The notes beneath the pieces were generated by a model. It worked only from the letters and a program-made list of their open reading frames with translations, ran no database searches and was not told the origin of the DNA. A program made the position numbers and the translations under genes. Of a stretch of 64,000 nucleotides of DNA, positions 24,372-36,986 are shown one piece after another (position 1 is the first letter of the stretch; each line of letters begins with the position of its first letter). Origin of the DNA: Isoetes taiwanensis (Eukaryota > Streptophyta > Lycopodiopsida > Isoetales > Isoetaceae); NCBI GenBank assembly GCA_021234155.1, contig JAJEKV010000020.1, positions 2,157,275 through 2,221,274 on the forward strand, written 5' to 3'.

Positions 24372-25500
24372 TCCCAATTTCAAGGGGAAAAGACCACCGA
24401 ATGTACACCCCAAAGTTGTTTAACATGTTACAACGGGCGGCCACTTTTCTAGTTATGGTTCTAATCATGTATAATATGTATTCGTGTCACCGGGGCACCA
24501 ATCCCGGCCATCCATTCTGATGTCTACCGTTGGATGGTGCCGATAAGGTTCTTCAAGGACATGGCGTCTCTAATCCGATGAAGTCCTTGAATCTTAAGGA
24601 AGCGATGGCATTCTTTAGCTTCGACGAAGTGCATCAAGGGTTGCATCTTTGTCCCCTTGCTTTGGATCGAATAGGATGCAACTCGATTTGGAGCAACGCA
24701 TACTTTTTTTGGGGGGAGTAATGTGAGCAAGTTTCTGCTGCAGACTCTGTATTTGTGGCAACACTGCTTACCATTCCTCCCGAAGCTCAAGAGCGCCTGT
24801 CGGATCTGGTGCAAGAACCAAGATTTTGAAGTATTTTGCTTTGTAGTATCAGATTTCCTGTCCATAGTCATGATATATCTGTCCATTTCTGTCATAGCTG
24901 GCAGAAAATGTAAAGCAGGGCTTGCCTGCCGCTTCAAGTTCAACTGTTCCGTTTATTTTTTTGCTTTGATCACTTTGATGTTATGATCTCCTCACGGTTC
25001 TAGGTCTGCCAGAACAGAGCAGAGGGTTTCAAGAAACTGAATGCAACTAAAACTGGAATTGCAAGTAACTTCAAAACTTAGGTCCTTTTTCCACAGCAGT
25101 CTTATTTTATGGCTGTCTTATTTTTATAAGACACCCTTTTGGGCTCCACATCAGCTCCATGTCATAGATAAGACACGTCCTAAAAATTCGATTTTCCATT
25201 GCTTAAATATAAGACATATCTAATTAGGATGAGACGTGTCTTATAATCTGGGTTTTCCACAGACCAATTTTTCAAACCTTGAGCAAAGATCTGCTGCAGC
25301 AATCTACGAGGAAAAGCTGGAAATCCGACCTGTGCAATTTCTCCGAGCTGCAAAGCGACTTGCAAGAACACAACATAGACTCTGGTAAGGACATGTGGTT
25401 GAATATTTCCAAGACCCATTCGAAGGTGACTCTGCAAAATTCAATATTTCTCCCTTTTAGTTTCTCTGTTGCTGTCCATAATGCATACCTTCTGTTCAGC

Positions 25501-25580
25501 GGTTCAAAATAAATTACCTGTGGTGATTGTTGGAGCTGGTCCTGTCGGGTTAACTCTTGCTATCATGCTCAGGAAACTTG
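25501..25580 (+). pseudogene. Orphan exon of an FAD-dependent monooxygenase
   Basis: After an acceptor CTGTTCAG and before a donor CTTG|GTGAGG, the frame reads LPVVIVGAGPVGLTLAIML, the N-terminal Rossmann (GxGxxG) dinucleotide-binding motif of aromatic-ring/phenol-type FAD monooxygenases. No following exon of the family was found before the helicase gene. It lies within a TIR element and is best seen as a captured or leftover fragment. Confidence 0.45.
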
Positions 25581-25864
25581 GTGAGGACAACTAAATTGGT
25601 AAAATTTTAATTTCTTTCCTCCCGAATTGCTCTGATAGATCACTCGCGCAAGTTTATTTTGCACTTCTCTTTCTGGCCCAATGCTTGGTGCAGTGAATCA
25701 TATCTCAGATGAAGGTTCTGGTCCAACTAGGCAATTTTTTTTCAGGCTACAGAATCTTTCTGCTGCATATCTTAAACCCAGAACCAAAATAGGGTCTTCA
25801 GATGAACCGTGATGAAAACTGTCGGTTCATGCGGTTCTCATTTGGACTCAATGCGACTCAGCCG

Positions 25865-26072
25865 AATCGTGAAGGCGACTCAGCTCCTCGATGTTCAACC
25901 CAATCGTGAAGGCGACTCAGCTCCTCGATGTTCAACCCATTACCTTCCTGTTTTTGAAAAAGCTCAACAAAAAATGTACTCTGTCACCAAAAAGAATGTA
26001 CTAATAAAGCCCTAAGCAAATTCGAAGCCTGTAAACAAGAATCGAAGCCTGTAAGCAAGAATCGAAGCCTGC
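25865..26072. repeat. Short tandem repeats (38 bp x2; 18 bp x3)
   Basis: AATCGTGAAGGCGACTCAGC...GTTCAACCC is present twice (25865-25940). Further on, AATCGAAGCCTGTAAGCA-like 18-mers occur three times (26019-26072). Confidence 0.6.
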
Positions 26073-26348
26073 ATGTGAGCTTTCTATTCCGGCGCTATCG
26101 ATTCCAAGCTTTTTTTTAGGACACCCTAACTTTTAGGTGAAACAACCCTTTGATTGGATAAAATTGCACGTCTTATTTTGTGGCGGGGGAAACCCCCCGG
26201 AAGAAAATGCTCCACTCAACTTGTACGGAACCCATTTAAGACATGTCTTAAATTGTGTAGTGGAAAAACTATGGTGACTTATTATCCTACGTGGCCCAAT
26301 AATATTAAGCTAAATATAAGACAGAGGTGCCATGGAAAAAGGGCCTTA

Positions 26349-26819
26349 ATCACGTTTCTGGAAAAGAAAATCATAGCAGAATGTGGGATAGAAGTAGCAG
26401 AATGAACCTTAGGTGAACTTTACGTATAAATCAGAGTCTTCTGAGGTGGAATAGCTTATCCAAAAGCTGATCCGGCAGGTTATATGGAAACGGGTTCACA
26501 GTGCATCAACATGGTCGAAAATGGTACAATAGGAGGTGCAGCTTCAAAGCTCTGGATTTTTTCCTTAATGCAACTCTTCAAGATCATTTTCTTGCAGTTC
26601 AATAGATATGCTGAAACAGAGCATGAATCGGGTACCACAGAGCATAAACCCTCTGTAGAGACTTCCAAGCTAGATAATTATTTGAATAGTTATTTCTAAT
26701 GCAGACATATATTTATCTACCTCGGTCTCATACTCGCCCTTTCACTAAGATAACCTTTTTATACTCTGAACAAGTTTCATATTTACAAAGGTTCAGAATA
26801 TAAAGTGCGCAGACAATGG
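26349..26819. other. 3' flank of the helicase-like gene
   Basis: A 71-residue plus-strand open stretch at 26484-26699 has no recognised motif and no splice support. Otherwise nothing seen. Confidence 0.25.
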
Positions 26820-29800
26820 TCAATGCAGCAATCCACTTAAGCCCATTCTTCTAACCGTACGCTGCAAAAGAGCTGGAGGCCGACTCAAGCAGATGCTCAT
26901 GCTGAACTCTTCTGCAAGCTCAATCACAGACCTCTTGTCTAATCCAAGCCAAGCCATTGAAATATAATATCCCAGCCAAGACTGATATGCTTTCTCAAGT
27001 GTCATGAACTTCATTTCTTTTAAGGCATCCTTCACCTGCACAACCATACCCCATGTTTAAATTTAAGTTTGTTCTAGAGATTTATATGAGCATGAATCTG
27101 CGACCTAACAAGTTTAGGCATTCCAGAAATTATAGGGCAAAAATAGGTCTATATATTACACTACGTATAAATTCCGTAATTGTTTGCCTCTAGTAGATCT
27201 CAAATTGTTTAGGACAGACAAGACGATGTACAAATTCATATGATCTAAGCTGAAATTCAATGCATTAGCCAAGGACCCACTGCAGGCCCACCTAATCTTC
27301 TGGTAGCTCTTTCAGTTCAGTAGGAGGAGCATTGCCACCTCCATTAGATCCAGTAGCAGTAGAAAAAGAAACCCCACACCCAAAACAATGGGATGCCTTT
27401 AAGGGTGCTGGTTTGGAATTGTTAAATACATGGTTAAGTATAACACAGCTACATGCTGAGGGCACCCAATTGGTTGAGCTCTTTTAGTGGAGAAGATATT
27501 TGCAACTAAGTTAGATGCTGGCAAACAGGGTTTTTGCACTAACCAGCAAAAATGCCGCCCTTCATCTATACTAATCGGATTTTTGAGAAAAACACCCCTA
27601 ATTTGCCGGATTTTACACTAATTTTATAAAATTTCGACCGGAAATTTGCCTGCATCTACTTTATCAAATCGGATATTTCTAACTTTAATCGGAAATTCTG
27701 GGGAGGAACCCCCCTAATTTCGACCCTTGCTGGCAAGTCCCAGTCCAATATATGTATATAAAACAACATCCACAAATCAGATTGAGGGACAATACCTGTT
27801 CTTGCGGAGGATAATTTGGAGGAGATATCGTTTTAATAGGCACCCCTATCAGCTTACAAATAAAGGGCTCCTCAAATGGAAGTAACAATAAAATACTATT
27901 TACTCTCTTGCCTATGCTGCTGGTTAAACCCACGCGTTGAATATAGTGTTCTTTGCTAGGTGGCAGGCCAACCTACAAAAGCGGGAACTTTATACAAGTA
28001 AAAATGCACAAATTCCGATAACAGGAGAACAATACCTGCAGAATAAAAGTGGCATTCAAATACACTAATTCCCGTACAGATATGTTGGATACAAACAGAA
28101 CGCATCCAATCTTTGATTTACAGAAGTCATCAAAGATCTCTCTGCGATAGCTGGGCATTCTATGGTAATGAACCTCCATGATAATGAATCCCAAAGATTT
28201 ATATAAAGCTGCCAAGAACTCTGTGATACCAGAGCTTATACAGAATACAATAATCTACATACAGATGAAAAACGAACTTCAATAGTGAGCTTAATTCATG
28301 TTGCAATAGTTAGGCAGATTATCATAGATGATGCCTGATATTTTTATTTGCCATGCTAACTAGTGAACAAGATGAATGTATGTCAGGAAATAGGAGTTAA
28401 AATATTTATACCTTATGGTCGGGTTGATGCTGCCTAAGAATTGAGTAGATAGCTAATAGCTGCTCCTCTTGTGGAACAATAACAACCTGTCCAACACTTT
28501 CCTGCAGACGACAAACGTCTTTTATGTTACACCTAACACACAAAAAAATAGCGGTGTTTTCCTTGCAGTAAGTTGCTATAAAATGACTGCTCAGAATATT
28601 TATACCAGCAGGGATGGTTCATTATATGTGCTCAGAGCATTAAGCACGAAGTGACCGGGTTTCAGCACAGCTCTTGCTATGTTGTTCACCTGCACAAACG
28701 GAAAAGGAAGATGAGCAAAGAGCAATCATCTGATCATGGACGGATGAAAATGTTATATTTGTCGCATCGTTTAGACCTTTGTATTATAAACAGCTCAAAT
28801 ATTATAAGCATAAAGTACAAATGCTGCAGCTACTACAAGGTAAGACCTCACCTCCTCTGATTTCCTCGAGGAAAGTATAATATTCTGCCGTGCACCAGGC
28901 AGCATCTCAAGCATATGAAGAATGTTGTTTTGAGATACTACATCAAGCATTTCGCTTATTTCATCAAGAACTAGAAGCTTCAAGCTTTGAAGCTGACCCA
29001 CGAATCCTGAGGTCGTCTCAATGTGATTCACTAAGCTAGTTGGGGAAGCAATTAGAATCTGTAATCACAACACCAATAAGTTACGAAAAGTAACAAAGAG
29101 CACTGAAGTAGTACATCCATTGTGCGACAAGACTCCTTTTCTGAAATAAAAAATTTCTATTAACATTTGTCCGAGAAGTTTCAGCACATGTTTGTAAAAA
29201 CGCCCAGTATGCCACAGAATATTCATATGCACATTTGCTTCTCTTTACAAAAGAATGGATCCTCTTAAAGTAAGCCTGCATCTCAAGCCAATTAATTTCG
29301 GGTATATAACTTACAATTCCATCATGCCATGCAGCTACCAATCTCCTTCTTCTTAGCTATAAATAAGCACCAAAAGATAAGATGCACTTGATCCTCACAC
29401 TTATCACCAAGTGTCCTTTCACCCTTTTGTGAATGTCTCTCTTATAAGTCTAGGAGAGGGTTTTCCTCGGTCTCACAAGATCCATCAACGATAAAAACAC
29501 AAACCTGCCAGATGTGAGGTGGGCAGACTGTAAGAAATTCACCTGCCACCCTATAAGTTGCATCCTACGGTGTCTATACATAAACTATGGCTTGTGGAGG
29601 TTAATTACAACTGCATTGATTACAGGCTGCTACATAATAGTGGACTAAAATACGTTAGTGCTCTTCTCTTCTTCGTATGCAGATTTTGCCATCAGCAAGA
29701 GTGAATGTTATTACGTTAGAAACAAACAGTAACCAGTCGTAAGATGTGTCATCTCTCACCATCAATCAACTAATCCTTGTGATGTCCCTTACTCTATGCA

Positions 29801-32318
29801 GAGCCCTAACAAAATCTGCAGCCAACGAAGGTTCAATCTGCTTGAATTATCAACTCCATCCCATATTAAAACTGCAGTAAAGGTTCCCAATTCAAGCAAT
29901 AGCAGCAAATGTGGACTTCAGAATATCAATCTCTAACAGATTGAGCACCTGGTGCAACTATTGTTTCTTCACCCTTGGTAGGTTGAAAGCTTTAAAGACA
30001 CAACTACAATAAGCTTGCTGGCCTTCTCAATTAAGACAATTGTGTTAGTGTCCCTTCTACTCCCCAGAAATCATTAGTTTGCTTGCTAGAGTGTACAACT
30101 TATCCTCCGCAAGAGATCATTTACAAAATATGACCAGAATTAGACCACATTATAATATTAAAACAAGAATCAGTTGTTCTTGTACATTTATGACCTTAAT
30201 TACCGCATTGAATAGCTTCTTAGTTTCTTATTGTTTTTTATATGCACAAGCATCCCCTGGTACAATAAACAAAGAATGCTCAATACCTGGCATGGCAGAG
30301 TCTGTATGCGTTTCGCCTCTGCCTGCACATTAATGCCACCCATTAGAATTTGCACTCCGATATCCTTTAGAAACCTGATCAAGCTGATCACACTCTTCTG
30401 AGCTTTCAAAATGTCATGCCGTGTTGGGCATAAAATCAATATAGATATGTTATTGAAGCGCGCCAACTTTTTCTCACATGTAGTCACAGCTAGAGTCTTT
30501 TGTATTGCTGGTACCTGAAAGAATGGACGTGATTGATTACATAAATCTTCCAGCACTAAAGCCTAAGGTTTACCTCCAACACAAGACAAACAGAACATGA
30601 AAAGAAAAATCCATACGAGAATACAGAGTGTCCTATTCAATAACTGGTCCTAGAAACTTTCACACAGGTATAACTAGGATGTCAAAGATGAATTCTTACA
30701 AGTACAGCTATACTTCTTCCAGAACCAGGCCTAGCTACTGCTAACAAATCCCTACCTGCATACAGAAAAATGTTTACAAAATTCTACATCAAATGCCATT
30801 GCAAAAGAATTGCACTAATGCCTTAATAGCCATTTATTCATCATTATACACATCATAATATCAACACCAAGCATGCGTCGTATCCTAAGTTTACACTGGT
30901 TGCACTATGCGCATTACAATATGGACGCCTTAAGCTTAGAAATGATTGTGCAAACCACATATCTATGTATGTACTCACTGCCTTACATCAGTATATTTTG
31001 TTCCCATTCTTCAAAAATTGAGCTTATATGACAAGTTGCATATGGGTTCCTGTTTATATCTTTTATTAGAAAATATGAAGAAAGGTAAATGGAAGCAGGA
31101 CCCGTAGAGAAATATTAGTATTGCATGCTAGTGTGTCTTATAGACTAGTTATGAATAGAGACATAACCCAGAGAACAATGTAGATGCTGTGTGTCCATCT
31201 CAAATACCGTTAAAAATGCTCTCTTTTTCCTTGCATTCCTAACCGCCTGAATTTCCTCCCTGATTAGCACGTGCATTATGTTGGCTTTATCACTCAATCT
31301 CTAAAGGCTATCATAGGGCATTTACAAAATAACACTATTAAAAGCTTAACATGAAGATCCCTTAACTTCTGATTCACACGGTCAAAAACTACCTCCCCAA
31401 CATTGTGATCTACATGGAAAAAGGTAAATCATACTGGACATGCTTGAAAAGCTCTTACCTAAAGATCAAGTGTTGGTCACACCTCCTTAAATCTCATAAA
31501 GGTCCAGGGTAGTGGAGGGTTGACCTTCAAGGATAACAGGCACAATCGCTTCTTGATCTGAGCTCATCAATTTTAAACCTCTTTCCTCACGCACTGCCTG
31601 AACAAGTAATGGACTCAGCTTGAGCGAATTAAATCTGCATCTTCAAGGAGGACATTTAAATTTTACGGGCTGATGAAACATAATCAAAATGTGACACTTT
31701 AACAGAAATCATATCATATCCGCTAATCAATTATCAAATGGATTACCTCATGGGAAAAACGTCGCCAACATTGTCCCCTCTTGTCAGCAAATTGGAATTT
31801 TGTAACCTCGCAGCTTTATCGGGTTCCACAAGAACATCACTGTTGGATTCAGAATTAACCTCGTCCCTATCCGTGTGCAACTCAGCTGTTGGCAAAACCT
31901 GCTTCTCCAGATCAAGAGGCGGGGATCTACCTTTTCGGTGATAAAATCTAGCACTATGAATGCTGTCTTTAGGAAGAAAACGAGCAGAAGGTTGCCCGTC
32001 TTCCTTGTTGAAAAGAAATGGTCCATCCTTCTCACACCACAAATCCTCTGCAGATCTTCTTCGAAACCTATCTGCCATATCTCTGAGCTGAGGATTCAAG
32101 TAATCAAAGGGGTAGAAACCTTGAGAATCTGCCATTCTCCGACGTTCTTCAAAAATTTGACGCTCTCTCAGAATCTTAGCTTTCTGAAATTGTAAGCGTT
32201 TTTCCCGTTGCATTCGACGCCATTCCCATTTATTTACACCACCGGGATAAGTACGAGGGCCGCCTCCCATCATTCTGAGTCTGCTGCTAGGGAAACCATA
32301 GCATGTTGTCAGCCCCAT
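26820..32318 (-). CDS. Degenerate DEAD-box RNA helicase homolog (RH25/26/31 clade), intact 10-exon frame
   Basis: Exons, minus: 32318-31747, 31634-31525, 30755-30700, 30514-30287, 29058-28852, 28689-28606, 28501-28412, 28254-28036, 27972-27796, 27035-26820 (stop). All introns are GT-AG and every phase joins, giving 652 residues. The N-terminus has the clade's signature MGGGPRTYPGGVNKWEWRRM; the C-terminus has AYQSWLGYY...PPALLQRTVRRMGLSG. Yet the catalytic motifs are altered: motif I ARPGSGRS (235-242; Walker Lys is Arg, first Thr is Pro); Ia PTRHD (276-280, family PTREL); II DEIS (354-357) for DEAD; III SSR (385-387) for SAT; V SVREL (508-512) for SARGxD; VI QRVGLTSS (534-541) for HRxGRTGR. 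DEAD helicases unwind or remodel RNA using ATP. This one probably cannot hydrolyse ATP and may act, if at all, as an RNA-binding or scaffold protein. Clade members are often organelle-targeted; targeting here is unproven. Confidence 0.85.
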
Positions 32319-32707
32319 TCTGGCTATGGCGAGCCTGTTTGGGTTTTAGTTTTATCGCTCATTGCCTTATCCTTCTCCTCTATCATGGTCTCTCTCCGCA
32401 CATCTGAGCCGTCCATGATGCAAAAGATAGTAAAGTGTATAACTCAGGATCGCTCCGCACATCTGAGCCGTCCATGATGCAATAGATACAATGTGTAAAT
32501 TGTATAAGATAATTCATGAACAGTAGTAACACAAGACAATGAAACTCGAATAGACACAACTTGGTAACTCCTCGAATAGTAACTTAGTAACTCTATTGAT
32601 AATCTTCACTGCGTAAATACATCACTTCTCCTTATCGGACTGGACTTTAGTGTAAAGTAAGAGTCCTTGTTTTTTTGTTATCACTATTGGGGCAGGCTCA
32701 TAATTAA
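32319..32707. repeat. 5' flank of the helicase-like gene with a direct repeat
   Basis: CTCCGCACATCTGAGCCGTC...GATGCAA(A/T)AGATA occurs at about 32393-32429 and 32453-32489. It lies 75-170 bases upstream of the start codon, so it may affect the promoter. No TATA box assigned. Confidence 0.55.
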
Positions 32708-32866
32708 TTATCAGTACTGAAGGAGTACTGATAACTAATTATCAGTACTATTCCACCCATATAAGACCGATAAGGTGGTTATCAGTCTTCCTCTCGGCCG
32801 ATAACCAAAAATGTGTGGCCTCGGACGTACAACCTCGGTCATGCATTTTTGGTTATCGGCCTCGGC
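32708..32866. repeat. Clustered inverted repeats
   Basis: TTATCAGTACT...AGTACTGATAA (32708-32734) is a short palindrome followed by a third copy of the arm. CGGCCGATAACCAAAAATG (32795-32813) pairs with CATTTTTGGTTATCGGCC (32844-32861), flanked by shared CCTCGG words. Probably nested MITE debris together with the hairpin at 33045. Confidence 0.55.
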
Positions 32867-33044
32867 CAAACGGATAACCTTACCTTAACAGCCTGTTCCA
32901 AAATTTTCATTCTAGGAATGGATTTGAGACGTTGATTCAAGGGGAAGAGGGCATGTATGGGTCGTAACAGACTGGCTGAAAGTGTTATCACCATAACAGT
33001 GTTGTTGCCGGAATAAAAATCTCTGACCAGGTTGTTAAGGGTGG

Positions 33045-33132
33045 ATAACAGCCTCTGCACAGGCCGTTATGGGCCAGGAAACGGCCGAGGCCAAACAGCC
33101 TGGCCCATAATGGCCTGTGCAGAGGCTATTAT
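33045..33132. repeat. 88-base hairpin with 34-base arms and a 20-base loop (miRNA-precursor-like shape)
   Basis: Left arm 33045-33078 (ATAACAGCCTCTGCACAGGC...GGGCCAGG) pairs with right arm 33099-33132 (CCTGGCCCAT...AGAGGCTATTAT), with about two mismatches. The loop is AAACGGCCGAGGCCAAACAG. Short loop and near-perfect arms resemble a young MIRNA or a MITE hairpin. Expression is unknown. Confidence 0.5.
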
Positions 33133-33370
33133 TCAGCCCATAAATCAAACTCAAAATGATGGAGCACTTCATGCTATAATTAACTTATAACCGAGAAAAC
33201 AACTTTTCAATTGACATTCATAACTACTAAACACTTAAATATTTTAACACCACTTAAGTGTTTAACCAAATGAAGAAACTTTTGGAATTTAACTCCTCCC
33301 AATGCCTTAGTCATTGCATTAGCAGTCATTTCTCCTGTAGGGCAATAGATTTAGCTTCAAATACTTGTCT

Positions 33371-34290
33371 CTAAAATATCCCTGATATAGTGACACTTAA
33401 TTTTATATGTGCTTCATTCTTTTGTGCCATTCTTTTTCTATGTGCTTCATTTTTTTTGTATTTAATTCTATGTGCTTCATTCTCTTTGGGTCCCATAGGC
33501 CGCCTGGTTCCATGCACTTGTGAAAATTCCTTGGCCACCAACCTTGCTTTGAACCTATCAACGCTCCCATCACTAATGTATTTAATCTTAAGTGCCCATT
33601 TAGATCCAATGATTCCCCTATTGATTGGTTTGTCAACCAAGGTTGAAGTCCCAGCTTCAAGAATAGGGCAACTTCAAGTTGCATGGCTACAATCCAATGA
33701 TCTTTCCCCTTCTATTTATGGACTCAAGGCAAGTTTGAGGTTCAATAGCATGATCTGTTGTCGAGAAGACATAATCCCGCAACCAATTTGGAAGCCTTCT
33801 ATTCCTTGTTGACCTCACTGCATCAAGATGATCTATCTTAGTTCTTGTTATATCATTATTTTCTACAATCTCATTTTTCAATATTAGTATCATCAATGTG
33901 CTCAATATTTTATTTGTACCATTCCCTAAAATGTCAGCACTCTCCTCATGAGGCGCAGAAATAGGGAAAATCCTATTTGAAATGTCTGTGTCTGCAACAA
34001 TCACAAATATAGAAGCTTGTGGCTTGGTCTGATAATAACAGTTCTCATATTCATTGAATTCTGCATGACAACTAATTACTAACTTCCTACTCTCAAGGTG
34101 AATTTGTAGGCCTTCATGTTGCTACAATAACCAATAAACATGTATTCCTTTGCTTGACTGCCTACTTTAGAAGTTGCGGTATTAAGGCATTAAAATAAGA
34201 TTCACCATCATTGTCATACCTTAAGGATAAAATCTGGTCACCTGTTTGCTTCTCAACCAATTGTTTGAAAATACAAAAATGTTCAAAGCA
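33371..34290 (-). mobile_element. Ty1/copia integrase-RT fragment, broken
   Basis: Minus strand, several frames: FEHFCIFKQLVEKQTG and LRYDNDGEYF (integrase core, about 34280-34200), the linker words RNRRLPNWLRDYV (about 33790), then SKWALKIKYISDGSVDRFKA and RLVAKEFSQVHG (start of RT, about 33600-33510). Stops and shifts separate the pieces. The T-run and L1 tail at 34301 abut it, suggesting that the L1 landed near this copia copy. Confidence 0.75.
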
Positions 34291-35593
34291 CTGACTTTTC
34301 TTTTTTTTTTTTTGAAGAACTGTGTCAGCAATATATTAAAAGAATGGTAATGTTACAAAGCAAGTGAGGAGGAAGGAGAACTGCCCCAAAGAGACAGTGA
34401 TACCTCGACACTCCACAACAACTGCAACTCTACTGCTGTACAAACTGACCATCACCATCTACCACACCCAAGAAGTCCCGCCAAATGGAAAACTTCCGCT
34501 CTACTAATCCCGGGAACACCAAAAAGCTTTGAAATAGCTTGTACCGAGTCGAGGAATCGAGAGAGGTCAGCAGTCTTGAATCCCCTCGAAGATCCACAAC
34601 CGCCGCCGCTTCCAAATCAACCACACCAACCAAGCCACGCCACGATGCAAGGCTTGCTTTGCCGTCTGGCGGCCAAGCACTAGGATACACATGAAGCGGC
34701 AATTGTTGGCTATTCAATCTCACCAAACAGAGCCCGACCCAATCCCGTGCAACCTCGCAAATGAGGGCATAAAACCGCACAATGCTCCACGGTCTCAACG
34801 ATGAAGGCCACAACAAGCGCAAAGAGGGCTCACACCCGCCTAAACCCGACTCACAAGGACATTCACCCCCGATACAAATGCACCACCGCCACATAAGCAC
34901 CCGAACCTTCTATGGGGAAGTGAGCTCCATGTCCACGTCCAAACCGAAGCCCATCGAAACCCGGAAGCTCCGTGAGACCACTTGCCCGAAGGGGCAGAGT
35001 GTCATGAATAGCCAACACCCGGTAACAAGACCGCACAAAACAAGAAGATACAACATCCGGATGAACCTTCCAAACTGCACCACCACATCACCCCGAGGGA
35101 CTATAGGTATGTGTAGCGGAATACTCCCCGCCACTTGTTCCCGTGATAGCCCTCCACCGCCCTTCAGCGAAAAGCGAGCTCGAAAGAACTCCCACGGCTA
35201 GCCGACCATCCCAATACCAATCCTCCAAGGTGAGCACAAGCAGCTCGCCTCCAACGGGCTTCGTCCCGAGAGCATGCACAAAGTGGCGACCAAGGGCAAG
35301 TAATGCTAGAGGTAGAGGAACCCACAAGAAAGGAGAAGAGTGGTGATAAACCGAGGCATAATCTAGCTGGAAGAGCACACGCCGTGATCCCAAGCCCGCA
35401 ACACCCCCCGTGAGAAAAGGGGATGCATGTGGGAAAGGCCGGAGACCATACAATTATGCCTGGGCAACTCTACATGCAATGCATTTACTTTCCAAATGCC
35501 ACACAATGGCGAAGAGATTGCCACAATAGTGCCGCACTGGAGAAGATGCTCCATCCCGGAATGCTCCAAATAAACTTAGAGACCAACACCTTA

Positions 35594-36986
35594 CTATGCG
35601 GTTGCCAAATCCGAAATGGCCAAGCCCCCATCCTCCGGGCGGAGACACTTCCACCAAGCCACTTTAACAACAACCGCCCCTTCATCATCCCCGCCCCACA
35701 CAAAATTTCGAACAATCTTATCCAAAGCCTGTATCTTACCCTCAGGAGCTAACATCGCAGATGCTGTATACACATGAGTGCTACAAAGTACTGACTTGGC
35801 AATAGTGATCCTACCTGCCATGGACAACTTGCTACCCTTCCACCAATTGAGGTGTTTTACGCAACCCCCCGCAAAATCTCATCCCACACCCTCCCCATGG
35901 AAACATCCCCTCCAAAGGGAATACCCAACAGCTTAGTACACACATTACCTGGAAGCACCTTCCAAGGGAATAGAGCCAAACAAGGGGGAGGTGGAGTCAG
36001 CTGGGCCCATAATGCGGAGCATTTACCCCAATTCAGAAGAATGCCCGAGGCCAAGGAGAAAGTATCCAAAGAAACCCTTCACATTCCGCAAATTCCTCTC
36101 TTCGCCACCAAGAAGAGAAAAGTGTCATCGGCGAAACCGGTTAATAATCTGGCGACTACCATCCTGCATCCGAAGCCCATCCACCACCCCCTCCTCCACT
36201 GCAGCCAAAAACAACTGAGACAGTGCCTCCGCCACAATCGTAAACAAAAACGGTGCCAAAGGGCACCCCTGACGCACCCCTCTGCCTAAGGAGAAAAAGG
36301 CGGAGGGTTCACCTTTGGCACACCACCGTAGCGTGTCTTGACCTATGCAAGGCTTCATGATCGTCTCTCAGTAAAGCGTGGACCACAGCCCAACGCTAAC
36401 ATCATGGCGGATAAGAACTCCCAACGGACACTATCATAAGCTTTGGCAAAGTCAAGCTTAAGATAGGCAATGCCTTGACTCGCTCTCTCCGGCCCAATAA
36501 AGGCCCTCATAAGGCTGCGGCAACATTAGTCAAAATGTTCCTCCCGGAACAAACCCGGATCAACCTTACTAATGGAAGAAGTCAACACCGGCTTCAACTT
36601 CGGCCGGGGCTTTTCGCAATAATCTTGTACACAGAGGACAACAAGGATATAGGCCTCCAATCATTAACAATGAGAAGGTCGCTTAACCTTAGGAATCAAG
36701 GAAATGCATGCGGTATTCAAGATCCTCTCCATGTGAGAAGACTGCGAACTCAAGATACACACGGTACCGACTCACCAGCCCACTCCCAATAAGTCCGAAA
36801 GAACTCCACAGGGATGCCATCCAGCCCAGGACATTTATCCTTGGCCATGCACATACATGCCTCCGCTAAATCCTCTCTAGAGAGCTCTGCGCCCAAGCTC
36901 TCACATTGGTGAGGCAAAATAGATGGCTTAACACCCCCAAAACAAGCTCCCCGCATCTCTTGCTCATAGGGAAGAGTGCGCCACAA
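35594..36986 (-). pseudogene. L1 reverse transcriptase, frameshifted
   Basis: Recognisable RT blocks in order: DKCPGLDGIPVEFFRTYWE (about 36840), AYLKLDFAKAYDS (about 36450), GRGVRQGCPLAPFLFTIVAE (about 36270), GFADDTFLF (about 36128, the FADD catalytic box), then FSLASGILLNWGKCSALW (about 36040) and SMAGRITIAKSVL (about 35820). The frame changes several times, so no full protein can be made. Confidence 0.85.

Larger units (their letters stand above)
25081..26345. mobile_element. PIF/Harbinger-like TIR element with TTA target duplication, carrying a gene fragment
   Basis: The left end GGTCCTTTTTCCACAGCAG (25081) is matched by the reverse complement of the right end, GGCCCTTTTTCCATGGCAC (to 26345). 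TTA flanks both sides (25078-25080, 26346-26348). A TTA duplication and short GG-starting TIRs are typical of PIF/Harbinger (Tourist) elements. At 1,265 bp it has no transposase. It contains a plant FAD-monooxygenase-like exon (25501-25580), so it may be a gene-capturing (Pack-type) element. Alternatively, it could be two independent MITEs of one family: both ends share words such as AAATATAAGACA. Confidence 0.4.

Noticed and set aside
25279-25512. Open plus-strand frame upstream of the FAD exon as its first exon
   Set aside because: No plausible donor joins it in phase to 25501, and it shows no targeting or family signal.
32208-32477. Plus-strand frame over the start of the helicase-like gene
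   Set aside because: Antisense to its first exon and runs into a direct repeat; no motif.
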